Shown in pieces: positions 40,965-48,604 of a stretch of DNA of 64,000 nucleotides. Position numbers and translations under genes: made by a program. The stretch is taken from NCBI RefSeq assembly GCF_000982955.1, contig NZ_KQ058701.1, positions 1-64,000 on the forward strand. The letters are read 5' to 3'. The notes below the pieces were generated by a model that saw only the letters and a program-made list of their open reading frames with translations, was not told where the DNA came from and ran no database searches. This DNA comes from Micromonospora sp. HK10. Lineage in GTDB: Bacteria > Actinomycetota > Actinomycetes > Mycobacteriales > Micromonosporaceae. The stretch's first letter is position 1. Every line of letters begins with the position of its first letter.

Positions 40965-41443
40965 CAGATCACCGCCTCCATGTCGGTGCGCAGCGTGGTG
41001 GCCTGGCGCAGCAGCGCCCGCATCACCACCATCAGCAGGCCCAGCACGGCGACCCCGACGACCAGCAGGAACAGCAGCAGTGGCAGTCCCGGGTCGTGGG
41101 CATGGAACCCGACGTAGAGGAAGACGCCCACCAGCACCACCCACGCGGCGGCGACGGCCCAGACGATCGCGTCGACCCAGACCAGGGCGGCGTCGCTGAA
41201 GATGCGGTCGTTCTTGACCATGGTGAGCAGTCGCCAGGTGGCCACGATCACCACCTGCACGCAGAGCACCCAGAACACCGACACGGCGGTCGCCGGCCAG
41301 CGCAGGTAAGCCATGTCCGGGTCCTCCTTCGCCATGTGCGCGAACTGCCCGGGCAGCGAGAGGGTCTGGAACACGACCAGCACCCCGAAGAGCAGGACGA
41401 GGAAGATTCTGAGCGGGGCTACCGCTCGACGCTCGATAAACAC
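40964..41443 (-). CDS. DUF2975 membrane protein
   Basis: 159 residues with four membrane segments, in the order and size of DUF2975 proteins. GTG at 41443 is preferred: it lies 6 nt downstream of a strong -10 box, so the transcript is probably leaderless. The partner HTH gene follows directly. Function of the pair is unknown; it is widespread in Gram-positive bacteria. Confidence 0.82.
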   Translation of the reverse strand: MFIERRAVAPLRIFLVLLFGVLVVFQTLSLPGQFAHMAKEDPDMAYLRWPATAVSVFWVLCVQVVIVATWRLLTMVKNDRIFSDAALVWVDAIVWAVAAAWVVLVGVFLYVGFHAHDPGLPLLLFLLVVGVAVLGLLMVVMRALLRQATTLRTDMEAVI

Positions 41444-41449
41444 ATACCG

Positions 41450-41484
41450 ACTATCGCGAGCTTCCTATCGATTGTCAATCGGTA
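41450..41484 (-). promoter_or_regulatory. Promoter with overlapping 19-bp operator for the DUF2975/HTH operon
   Basis: Minus strand TTGACA (41478-41473), 17-bp spacer, GATAGT (41455-41450). The -35 box sits inside the near-perfect palindrome TATCGATTGTCAATCGGTA (41466-41484; 9-bp arms, one mismatch, central T). A repressor bound there would block the -35, consistent with autoregulation by the HTH protein. Confidence 0.72.
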
Positions 41485-41548
41485 CGGCGGAAGCCAGACG
41501 GCCCAGCGACGGCCCGGAGCCCTCATCGCCGGCATGCCACCGGGCATG

Positions 41549-42052
41549 TCACTCCCACAGGTCGGCATCCTCGTTGCCGGACGGGTCGGTCTCCTCCAGA
41601 GATTCATGGAGCCCTCCGATCTCGCGGCCCGTCGGGTTGCACTCCGCGTCCGTCTCGATCAGGTGCCAGCCGGGGTCGCTCTCGCGCGCGTTCGGGTCCC
41701 CGCCCTCGTCAAGAACGCCAACTGCGGCGACGATCGCCTCGTACGCTCCAGCTCGTGCGACCAGCAGCACATCGTGGGGATCCGCGCCTGCGTCAATCAG
41801 CCGCTGGGCGGCCGCAATGTCGCTCAGGGCGCTGGCATCCATCCAGGGAGATATCGCCTCCCGCCACAGAGCGCGCAGAACCATGAACCGAGCCAGCTGC
41901 GGAATGTTCTCGCTGATCTCCGACCTAGCCCATTCCTCCGGGTCTTGGGCTCCAAGCTGCTTGAACCTCGTTGCGAGTGATACAGCAGAATCCCGGACAT
42001 CGGGCGGCAGAGTTGCCAGCCACTCGCCCCAGGTAGGCCAGGAAATCACCAC
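41549..42052 (-). CDS. Hypothetical acidic protein
   Basis: 167 residues, GTG start without a clear ribosome binding site. Mostly helical with LSDIAAAQRLIDAGADPHDVLLVARAGAYEAI, which has the spacing of an ankyrin-like repeat pair (RLIDAGADP...), and an acidic tail ending EETDPSGNEDADLWE. No family recognised. Ankyrin-like short proteins of this sort are sometimes immunity or SMI-type partners, but nothing nearby supports that. Confidence 0.6.
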   Translation of the reverse strand: MVISWPTWGEWLATLPPDVRDSAVSLATRFKQLGAQDPEEWARSEISENIPQLARFMVLRALWREAISPWMDASALSDIAAAQRLIDAGADPHDVLLVARAGAYEAIVAAVGVLDEGGDPNARESDPGWHLIETDAECNPTGREIGGLHESLEETDPSGNEDADLWE

Positions 42053-42148
42053 GTGATCATGCCGTGGCCTCGTCGGCTAGCCAGCCCCAGCGCTCGGTGT
42101 GGCGCCTCTAGTTGCCAAGGGGAGATGACGTGCCGGAAACCGACCGCG

Positions 42149-42273
42149 TCGGTGTGAACTCTCGGCGAGCAGGTCGGAACGGGGTTGATGCGAGGTCAAA
42201 CGGCCTGCTGCCGGCCTTCTCGGCCTGGTTGGGCTGGCACGGTTGCCGCGCTTCGCTGCTGTGCTGCTGGCAT
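42149..42273. repeat. 125-bp dispersed repeat, copy A
   Basis: Matches copy B (47737-47861) over the same 125-bp length at roughly three quarters identity, with conserved blocks TCGGTGTGAACT, TTGATGCGAGGT, GGCTGGCACGGTTGC and CTTCGCTGCTGTGCTGCTGG. Each copy lies at the 3' end of a cassette encoding a CGGCGxPWPC protein. It has no coding signature of its own. Confidence 0.75.
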
Positions 42274-42446
42274 CACACCAGGCGCTGGATGCGGACCTTC
42301 GGGTGCTCGTTCCTGAGGTGGCCCTGCTTGTGCTGGCGGACCTGTTCGTCCCAGACCTCCTGGTCGTAGTCCGGGTCCGGTGGGATCCACTTGTGGGAGC
42401 CGTCGCCGTAGTGAAACTTCTCGTCACCTGGCCGGAGGATGCTCAC
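42273..42446 (-). CDS. Small hypothetical protein
   Basis: 57 residues, GTG overlapping the upstream stop (GTGA). Hydrophilic, rich in His, Asp and Lys: KFHYGDGSHKWIPPDPDYD and QVRQHKQGHLRNEHPKVRIQ. The tight overlap and non-repetitive sequence support a real gene. No family recognised. It stops at the edge of repeat copy A. Confidence 0.55.
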   Translation of the reverse strand: MSILRPGDEKFHYGDGSHKWIPPDPDYDQEVWDEQVRQHKQGHLRNEHPKVRIQRLV

Positions 42447-42661
42447 CGGGTCCAGCCGAGGAAGCGCCGATGCAGCGTGCCGGCGGGCGCCCAGGTCAGG
42501 TCGGCGGTAGCGCGGACAAGCTGCGCCCCCATGTAGAGGGAGAGAGACACCGGGGCGTCCTCGAACTCTGCTCGCAGTTCCCGGCGTCGGGTCACGCACG
42601 GCCACGGTGCGCCACAGCCACCGCAACTCCAGATCGGCAGCACCGGCCCGTGGGCGGTCAC
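42443..42661 (-). CDS. Small CGGCGxPWPC-motif protein
   Basis: 72 residues, GTG overlapping the upstream stop. VTAHGPVLPIWSCGGCGAPW followed by PCVTRRRELRAEFEDAPVSLSLYMG; three Cys could bind a metal. A clear paralogue lies at 47784-48092. Such proteins occur beside XRE-TPR regulators in actinomycetes, but no function is known. Middle gene of the first cassette. Confidence 0.7.
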   Translation of the reverse strand: MTAHGPVLPIWSCGGCGAPWPCVTRRRELRAEFEDAPVSLSLYMGAQLVRATADLTWAPAGTLHRRFLGWTR

Positions 42662-42873
42662 TCGTCACGTCCCACGAGCGGATCGCGGTCGAGGTCGAGC
42701 GGCTCACCGTCCGCCGTCGGGTGGTGCTCCGTGCCTCGCGCCTCATCCAGGAGCCGCTGCCGCGCCGCTTCCCGCTCCGCGGCTTGGACGCGCTGCCCGA
42801 CGCCTGGCAGAGGCCGCGTCGACGGGAGGCACCGGCCGGTGATCCATCCCAGAAGTCCGACAGTCACCGTCAC
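42658..42873 (-). CDS. Small hypothetical protein with N-terminal hydrophobic segment
   Basis: 71 residues, GTG start behind GGGAGGAG. MTVTVGLLGWITGRCL is short and hydrophobic and could be an anchor; the rest is charged and Arg/Glu-rich (VQAAEREAARQRLLDEARG). It overlaps the next gene by 4 nt. No family recognised. Confidence 0.6.
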   Translation of the reverse strand: MTVTVGLLGWITGRCLPSTRPLPGVGQRVQAAEREAARQRLLDEARGTEHHPTADGEPLDLDRDPLVGRDE

Positions 42874-42992
42874 GTCCGGCTCCTCCCTGTGGGGGAGCGC
42901 AGGTCACCGGCCGATGTGCCGTGTCCGCGCTCCGATGCAGTGAGGACCAGAGTCGCGCCACAAACGTCGTCGATCCAGACGGTGACCGTCCG

Positions 42993-44189
42993 CTAACCAG
43001 TTGTGCTGTCCGCTGATGGCCGGCGTCGGGGGGCGTACTCGGCGCACAGTTCACGTAAGGCCGCCGCCTCCGGCACCCCGGCCTGCTCGACCTTCGCCAG
43101 CAGCTCCGTCGCTCGCCACCAGTTCGACGGCACCACCCGCCCGGACACGACAGCCTCCGACCCGAGAGCGACCGCCTCGTCCGGCTGCCCGGAGGCAACC
43201 AGAGCAAGACCGAGGTCGAGACGGGCCGACGCAGAGCGGCGAGGCCGTGCACCTCCATCGCCGTCGGGGTCCAGGTCGGCCAGCACCGCCCTCGCCACCT
43301 GCTCGGCGCCCGGGTCACCCGCCCACGACAGGGTCGTGGCCGTGTACGCGGCAGCCTTGGCCGGGTCGTAGCGATAGTGGTGCTCGGCACGCTCCGGAAC
43401 CGGCAGGTTGGCCGTCAGCCTCTCCACGCGGTCCAACGCTCGTCTGGTCTCACCCACGTCACCCATCCGCGCCCAGGCGCGCGCCTCCTGAGCAGTTGCC
43501 TGGATATAGGCGGAGCTGCCTTGCGGGGCGATCCGTTGGGCCTGTCGGGAAAGGTCGAGCGCTGCCCGGTAGTCGCCCTGGGTCAGCACGTCCCAGGCAC
43601 GGGTCTCCAGGCACCATCCCCGGATCTCCGCATGCTCCGCGTGCTCGGCGAGGTCATGAGCAGCCCGCAGATGGGCAGCAGCCGCAGCCCGCTGTCTCAG
43701 GTCAATGTGCACGGTGGCCCGCAGCACCGCGAGCCACCCGCCGGCGACCAGCAGCCGGCGTTGCTGCGCAAGCGTGACGCGCCCATCCAGCAGCCGGCCC
43801 ACATATGCCAGATGCCGCCGCACCAGCGGCAGGAGATCAGCCGGGGCCGTCGTCGGATAGGCGCTGGCCAGATCATCCACGCCCCGCTCGATACGGTCGA
43901 GCACATCCTTACCGACGTCGCTGGCCATGACCCTCGCGCGCAGCTCGCCGGCCTCAGCAGCATGGTCGATCGGCGCATCGACCATGCCGGCGAGCACGCC
44001 TCCGGCATCGAGAACCCGATCCAGGTGGCGCGCGGTATCGGCGGTCGGAGCCTTAACCCCCGTCTCCAGCTCGTGCAAGTGACTCTTGCTCCGATGGGTG
44101 AGCTGCCCGAGCGCCCGAAGCGACAGACCCCGTCGCTCCCGAAACCCACGCAGAGCTAGGCCGAAGCGCAGGTCGACGAATGAAGCCAT
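42993..44189 (-). CDS. XRE-family regulator with TPR-like C-terminal domain
   Basis: 398 residues from ATG 44189 (GGAG 6 nt upstream). HTH at about 8-62: LALRGFRERRGLSLRALGQ, THRSKSHLHELETGVKAP, DTARHLDRVLDAGGVLAGMV. The remainder is helical repeats (HLRAAHDLAEHAEHAEIRGW, TQGDYRAALDLSRQAQRIAP) as in Streptomyces WhiJ/BldB-locus-type regulators. It heads a cassette with three tiny genes. A second, paralogous cassette has its own XRE-TPR gene at 48605-49816. Confidence 0.85.
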   Translation of the reverse strand: MASFVDLRFGLALRGFRERRGLSLRALGQLTHRSKSHLHELETGVKAPTADTARHLDRVLDAGGVLAGMVDAPIDHAAEAGELRARVMASDVGKDVLDRIERGVDDLASAYPTTAPADLLPLVRRHLAYVGRLLDGRVTLAQQRRLLVAGGWLAVLRATVHIDLRQRAAAAAHLRAAHDLAEHAEHAEIRGWCLETRAWDVLTQGDYRAALDLSRQAQRIAPQGSSAYIQATAQEARAWARMGDVGETRRALDRVERLTANLPVPERAEHHYRYDPAKAAAYTATTLSWAGDPGAEQVARAVLADLDPDGDGGARPRRSASARLDLGLALVASGQPDEAVALGSEAVVSGRVVPSNWWRATELLAKVEQAGVPEAAALRELCAEYAPRRRPSADSTTG

Positions 44190-44440
44190 ACGCCGCTCCA
44201 AGCTGAAGGATCCGAGCGGACTCACCCGACCGCGACACAACTAGACACCGACGTCGACGGTACCCCTGTTAGCCAGCGAGCCGATGACCCCTCGCTTGTA
44301 AGTTCTGGGCGCTCCGTCCGGCCGGGTCCGTCCGTGTCCCCTGCCTCGGGCAACCGTCCGGCACCGGTCGGGAGAGGGCGGCTCCGTCCGCGCCGGTTGC
44401 TGTCATCGTTGCTGTGGGCAGCCGCACGCTGGCCCATCGG

Positions 44441-44581
44441 TCAGGTGGTCGTGTGGACACCGCTGGCATCGTCGAACCATAACGGAGCGGTGTAGAGGTC
44501 AGCGACTTCGGCTGCCGGCACCTTGGCCACCACGATGCCGAGGCGCCGTGCGTTGTTCGGTGTCCGCCAGTCGATCACCAT
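44441..44581 (-). CDS. Possible small hypothetical protein
   Basis: 46 residues, ATG behind GCAGGATC. MVIDWRTPNNARRLGIVVAK and ADLYTAPLWFDDASG have a natural composition and third-position GC pattern. It begins 20 nt after the stop of the small frame at 44601. No family recognised; length makes the call weak. Confidence 0.4.
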   Translation of the reverse strand: MVIDWRTPNNARRLGIVVAKVPAAEVADLYTAPLWFDDASGVHTTT

Positions 44582-44600
44582 CTGATCCTGCTCATCAGCG

Positions 44601-44744
44601 TCATGCCTCGACCAACACGTTGAAGAGAAGTTGCCCGTCCTCCTCGCTGTACGCGTCAGCCGCCAGCTCCATGACGCCACCAGACCGCAGGGTCACGATC
44701 CACCGACTGGGGATTCCCGCAGCGAACTCCACGGCAGCAGACAC
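44601..44744 (-). CDS. Possible small hypothetical protein, perhaps a truncated or frameshifted gene
   Basis: 47 residues from GTG 44744 (GGAG about 8 nt upstream): AAVEFAAGIPSRWIVTLRSG then VMELAADAYSEEDGQLLFNV, a compact beta-type sequence that looks real. Upstream, a different frame reads DPYVRLSCHGITLDPAGHV, also natural-looking, so a longer gene disrupted by a frameshift near 44760 is possible. No family recognised. Confidence 0.4.
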   Translation of the reverse strand: MSAAVEFAAGIPSRWIVTLRSGGVMELAADAYSEEDGQLLFNVLVEA

Positions 44745-44884
44745 TAACTGTCTCCGGCGTACAGGTCGACTCGTCCGTCGCCCCCTGGTCAGCTGCCGAC
44801 ACATGGCCGGCCGGGTCCAGCGTGATGCCGTGGCAAGACAGCCGAACGTATGGATCTCGGCGCGACTGGACGCGATCCAACGCA

Positions 44885-45496
44885 TCAGGGATGAACGGCA
44901 AGCCCGGCGATGGCTAACAGATCCTCCGCGGACATGTCCAGCGCCTCGGCCAGTTCCGCGACCAGAATCCGGTGTGGATTCCAACCGCCGCTGCGCACCA
45001 TGCTGATCGTCGACATCGACCTGCCGCACCGTACGGCCATCTCCCGGACCGAGATCCCGCGCAGGTCCATCAGCGTGCCGAGCACCGAACCGAAAGGGTG
45101 CCGCTCCGGCACGCCCGCCGCGGCGGATGCCGGTCCGATGACGACGTCGCCCACCTTCGCCTGGAACCGGATCAGCAGGTCGTCGCTGAACCGGACCCGG
45201 GCGGACAACGGCACCGTGTCCCCGGCGCCGCGGCTGACCGTGCCAGGCACCGTCACCTCGGTGAACGTCGAAACGGCACGCGGTTCGTCCCGAGCGATCT
45301 CACACGGATGGGCGGGCTCGACCCGGGTCACCCGCCAGGCGCGGTCCCACCAGGGCCACTCGTCAAGCAGCTCGTTGAACCACGTCGGCAGGACCCCGAG
45401 ATCCACCGGCGTCGGCGGCACCGGATGCACAATTCCTGGCCAGTACGTCAACGCCTCGATCACCGCGGGACTCAGCGCACGGTATGCCGGACTCAC
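44885..45496 (-). CDS. HTH protein with C-terminal XRE domain
   Basis: 203 residues from GTG 45496. The N-terminal about 125 residues are unrecognised (aromatic-rich: LPTWFNELLDEWPWWDRAWR). The C-terminal 70 residues form an XRE-type helix-turn-helix: GTLMDLRGISVREMAVRCGR, SMSTISMVRSGGWNPHRIL, ELAEALDMSAEDLLAIAG. DNA-binding at the C terminus suggests the N-terminal part senses a ligand or partner. The small frames at 44601 and 44441 follow on the same strand. Confidence 0.7.
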   Translation of the reverse strand: MSPAYRALSPAVIEALTYWPGIVHPVPPTPVDLGVLPTWFNELLDEWPWWDRAWRVTRVEPAHPCEIARDEPRAVSTFTEVTVPGTVSRGAGDTVPLSARVRFSDDLLIRFQAKVGDVVIGPASAAAGVPERHPFGSVLGTLMDLRGISVREMAVRCGRSMSTISMVRSGGWNPHRILVAELAEALDMSAEDLLAIAGLAVHP

Positions 45497-45848
45497 CGCC
45501 AGAGCGTAGCCATCGGTGGAGCGGCGGATCCACAGCGGAAGCCGAACAGCGGGTCCGCCATCGCTGTATGTAGCGCCCTGTCTGCGGCATGAGCGTGACT
45601 CGCGCTGGCGCTCGCGGTGGTGGTCAGGGCGAGGCGGCAGTGGCGATGATGCACATCGTCGCGGCGGGGATTCGGCACCTGCAAGATCATGTGCTCTGGG
45701 TTCGGTCGTGGCACATCGGCCAGGAGAGAGCGCCTGATCGTGGCTGGGTCGATGTCGACCGGAGTTGTCGCATCCGGGCCGCGTTGGGCGTAGCTACGGT
45801 GAGAGGCGGTCCACGAAGGCCCTGTCGCGACCACAGGAGTTGCCACCG
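45497..45848. other. 352-bp stretch with no supported gene
   Basis: Open frames on both strands here lack a ribosome binding site and coding-like composition. The right part holds the leader of the SCO6745-family gene (AGGAGTTG before 45849). I see no terminator, repeat or RNA gene that I can support. Confidence 0.6.
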
Positions 45849-46673
45849 ATGACACATTCGCAGACCAAGGTCCACCGCATGTTCGAGCTCGTCGAGCCGA
45901 TTGCCACCGTCACCTTCTCCGAGATGCCGAACGAGGCGTTCCTGGCCATCGGCATGCGCAACTACTGGGACGGATACTTCGCGGGCCGGGCCGCACCGCT
46001 GGGGCTGGCGCCGGCCGAGGTGGTGCACGCGGTCTTCTACAACTTCGCCGACGGCGAGGTGGCGCGCCACATCCCGTGGGTCTGGGGGAAGACCACCCCG
46101 CAGGAGGCGATCGCGGTGCGCGAGCGGGGCAGCGCCGCCGCGCTGCGGCAGAGGATCGGGCAGCTCGCCGACTCCCCCGATCTGGTGCGGGTCGCCGACC
46201 TCGCCACCCGGGCAGCGGTCAGCGCGCCGACCGAGGGCCGCGCGCTGTACGCCGGGCTCCGGGCGCTCGACGTGCCCACGGAACCGGTGGCCAGGCTCTG
46301 GCACGCGGCGACCCTGCTGCGGGAGCACCGCGGGGACGGCCACAACGCGGCCCTCCTGGCTCACGGCATCGGCGGCACCGAGGCCCACGTCCTGCTCGCT
46401 CTCTCCCTCGGCATGCGGGCGGAGGAGTTCGGCCGGATCCACCACCTGCCCAAGGCGCAGCTGACCGCTGTCATCGAGAGGCTGCGCGGTCGCGGCCTCG
46501 TGAGCGCCGCCGGCGGGTTCACCGACGCCGGCCGGGAGACCAAGGAGCGGATCGAGACCCTCACCGACGAGCTGGCGGCGCCGGCGTACGACGTGCTCAC
46601 CGCCGAGGAGCTCGACGAGCTGGTCGCGGGGCTCGAGCCGATCGCCGCCGCGGTAAAGGCCGTCGACGACTGA
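45849..46673 (+). CDS. SCO6745-family protein
   Basis: 274 residues from ATG 45849 (AGGAGTTG upstream). MFELVEPIATVTFSEMPNEAF, YWDGYFAGRAAPLGLAPAEV, YNFADGEVARHIPWVWG and a winged-helix-like C-terminal part (LPKAQLTAVIERLRGRGLVSA, GFTDAGRETKERIETLTDEL) match the actinobacterial SCO6745 group. The C-terminal half resembles a MarR-type DNA-binding region. Role unknown. Confidence 0.83.
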   Translation: MTHSQTKVHRMFELVEPIATVTFSEMPNEAFLAIGMRNYWDGYFAGRAAPLGLAPAEVVHAVFYNFADGEVARHIPWVWGKTTPQEAIAVRERGSAAALRQRIGQLADSPDLVRVADLATRAAVSAPTEGRALYAGLRALDVPTEPVARLWHAATLLREHRGDGHNAALLAHGIGGTEAHVLLALSLGMRAEEFGRIHHLPKAQLTAVIERLRGRGLVSAAGGFTDAGRETKERIETLTDELAAPAYDVLTAEELDELVAGLEPIAAAVKAVDD

Positions 46674-46696
46674 GCGGGTGCATCAGGCGCTTGCAA

Positions 46697-46785
46697 GGGA
46701 TCAGCAGCTCCGTGCGGTAGTCGGTCGCCAGCGCGACGGCGCGATTCTGCCGTTCGGCCTTCTCCTCGTCGGTGCGAGTCCGATT
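46697..46785 (-). pseudogene. Remnant of the 3' end of a cupin gene
   Basis: The minus strand encodes DEEKAERQNRAVALATDYRT then ELLIP, nearly identical to the C terminus of the cupin at 50055 (DEEQTERRNRAAALAADYRT, ELLIP). The DNA AAGGGATCAGCAGCTCCGTG plus the next 10 bases is identical in both places. No start or cupin core remains here. Confidence 0.8.
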
Positions 46786-46848
46786 CGGTGAAGGGGACCG
46801 GTCCGAATTCGATCGACAGGTTGGTCGAGCCGGCCGTACCGTCGCGCG

Positions 46849-47733
46849 ATGCGCCCCGGGGAGATCGTCGTAACGGTCCAGCAGGTCCGCGCCCTGATCG
46901 ATGACCAGTTCCCCGCCTGGTCGGACCTGCCGATCGTGCCGCAGCCGTTGACCGGCACCGACAACGCGCTGTTCCGGCTGGGCGCCGACCTGACCGCACG
47001 GCTGCCCCGGGCGCCGTGGGCGGTCGACCAGGTGGCGACCGACGCGACCTGGCTCCCCCGGCTGGCGCCGCACCTGCCGGTGCCGGTGCCGGTGCCCGTC
47101 GCGGTCGGCCAGCCGGCCGGGGACTACCCGTGGCCGTGGACGGTCGTCCCGTGGCTGGACGGACGCAACCCGGAAGCCGGCCAGGACCACGCGGACCTGG
47201 CCGTCGACCTCGCCGGCTTCGTCCGCGCGATGATCGCGATCGAGCCGATGGACGGGCCGGTCAAGGAGGGCATCGTGCGTGGCGTGCCGCTGGCGCGGCG
47301 GGACGAGCTGACCCGCCGGTCGATCGCCGCGCTGGGCGACCGCATCGACGGGCGCGCGGTCACCGCGGCCTGGGACGAGGCGATGGCGGCCGACGAGTGG
47401 CCCGGGCCGCCGGTCTGGCTGCACGCTGACCTGCTGGCCGGCAACCTGCTGGTCGACCGGGGCCGACTCGTCGGCGTGATCGACTTCGGCGGGTTGGGCC
47501 GCGGCGATCCGGCGGTCGAGGTGCGGCCGGGCTGGAACCTGTTCGACGCCCGCGCGCGGGCCGCCTACCGGGAGGCGCTCGGCTTCGACGAGGCGACTTG
47601 GGTGCGCGGCTGGGGCTGGATGCTCTCGGGCTCGCTCTACTGGCTGGCCGACCTGTGGGACTCGATCAGCGCGGACGACCGCGACGACACGATCCGCTCC
47701 ATCGGGTACATCGTGCGGCACCGCCACGACTGA
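46849..47733 (+). CDS. APH-fold phosphotransferase
   Basis: 294 residues; ATG lies 6 nt after TACCGT (46837-46842), so probably leaderless. LTGTDNALFRLGADLTARLP, the catalytic loop VWLHADLLAGNLLVDRG (HxDxxxxN) and GVIDFGGLGRGDPAVE (D of the metal site) identify the aminoglycoside-phosphotransferase-like family. FPAWSDLPIVPQPL at the start is typical of the group often annotated as aminoglycoside kinases in actinomycetes. It may or may not confer resistance. Confidence 0.85.
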   Translation: MRPGEIVVTVQQVRALIDDQFPAWSDLPIVPQPLTGTDNALFRLGADLTARLPRAPWAVDQVATDATWLPRLAPHLPVPVPVPVAVGQPAGDYPWPWTVVPWLDGRNPEAGQDHADLAVDLAGFVRAMIAIEPMDGPVKEGIVRGVPLARRDELTRRSIAALGDRIDGRAVTAAWDEAMAADEWPGPPVWLHADLLAGNLLVDRGRLVGVIDFGGLGRGDPAVEVRPGWNLFDARARAAYREALGFDEATWVRGWGWMLSGSLYWLADLWDSISADDRDDTIRSIGYIVRHRHD

Positions 47734-47736
47734 CCT

Positions 47737-47861
47737 TCGGTGTGAACTGTCGGCGGGCCGGTCGGATCAGGCTTGATGCGAGGTTAGAGGGCCTGGTGAG
47801 GCTGGTCTCGACCGGGTTCGGCTGGCACGGTTGCTGTACTTCGCTGCTGTGCTGCTGGCAT
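47737..47861. repeat. 125-bp dispersed repeat, copy B
   Basis: Counterpart of copy A at 42149-42273. It starts 4 nt after the APH-like gene stop. On the minus strand the CGGCGxPWPC-type gene reads about 30 codons into it, giving that protein a longer tail than its paralogue. Confidence 0.75.
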
Positions 47862-48092
47862 GGGCTGGCCGGTTTCCCTGGTCCAGCCGAGGAAGCGGCG
47901 GTGCAGCACGCCGGCCGGCGTCCAGGGCATGTCCTCGGTGGCCTGGACGAGATAGCTTCCGAGGTAGAGGGCCAGCGACACTGGAGCGTCCGAGTACTCC
48001 GCCCGCAACTCCCGCTTCCGAGTCGGGCAGGGCCAGGGCAGGCCGCAGCCCCCGCAGCTCCAGATCGGCATGACCGGGCCGTGGGTGGTCAC
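47784..48092 (-). CDS. Small CGGCGxPWPC-motif protein (paralogue)
   Basis: 102 residues, GTG overlapping the upstream stop. TTHGPVMPIWSCGGCGLPWP then CPTRKRELRAEYSDAPVSLA, close to the 72-residue protein at 42443. The shared part ends at LHRRFLGWTR; the remaining about 30 residues (ETGQPMPAAQQRS...) are encoded by repeat copy B and may be a fortuitous extension. Confidence 0.68.
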   Translation of the reverse strand: MTTHGPVMPIWSCGGCGLPWPCPTRKRELRAEYSDAPVSLALYLGSYLVQATEDMPWTPAGVLHRRFLGWTRETGQPMPAAQQRSTATVPAEPGRDQPHQAL

Positions 48093-48268
48093 CGCGCACC
48101 CTCCAGGAACCGCGCGGTGATCGCCCGCGCCTGCCGACTCGTCGCCCATTTCACCTGCCAGCACGGGTACGGGGTCAGCCGCGCCCACCACGCTCGGCAG
48201 CCGACACACAGACCGTCGAGCCCTCGTACATGAACCGCGACGATCGCCTGTTCCTGCTCGCTGGTCAC
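48089..48268 (-). CDS. Small Cys/Trp-rich hypothetical protein
   Basis: 59 residues, GTG start and GTGA overlaps at both ends. VTSEQEQAIVAVHVRGLDGL, CVGCRAWWARLTPYPCWQVK, ATSRQARAITARFLEGAR. The CxxC plus later Cys could bind zinc. Similar tiny proteins are common before CGGCGxPWPC genes; no function known. Confidence 0.65.
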   Translation of the reverse strand: MTSEQEQAIVAVHVRGLDGLCVGCRAWWARLTPYPCWQVKWATSRQARAITARFLEGAR

Positions 48269-48450
48269 TGCTCACCCTCCGACGGCCAGTGGCCGCGATT
48301 GATCGGAATCCGATGCCGGGCGCGGCAGGGCAGGTCGGACCCACAGCGGCAGATGCGCCGCCAGAGCCGCCACGACCACACCGGCCGGTGCCTGCGGGCA
48401 AGAGTTAGCGCGGTGGCCGAAAGGTATTCGTCATACGAAACGCGCCGCAC
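48265..48450 (-). CDS. Small basic hypothetical protein
   Basis: 61 residues from GTG 48450 behind GGGAGGGTCC. RRVSYDEYLSATALTLARRH, RPVWSWRLWRRICRCGSDLP, CRARHRIPINRGHWPSEGEQ: strongly basic with three Cys. It overlaps the next gene by 4 nt. First of three tiny genes downstream of the XRE-TPR gene at 48605. Confidence 0.62.
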   Translation of the reverse strand: MRRVSYDEYLSATALTLARRHRPVWSWRLWRRICRCGSDLPCRARHRIPINRGHWPSEGEQ

Positions 48451-48604
48451 GGACCCTCCCTCGCTCACGAACGAGGGCGGCGTCCTGCCCCCGAAGCTGA
48501 GGGGGACGCGGCGACCAGGCGACACCCGCACCGCCCGCCGCATCCCGTGAGCAGGAAGCTACGGTGGGTCGCGGAGCGGAATGGGTAAGGTTCCTACCCC
48601 TGAA

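Noticed and set aside
45497..45848. Possible transposase remnant or small gene
   Set aside because: No recognisable motif, start signal or terminal repeats.
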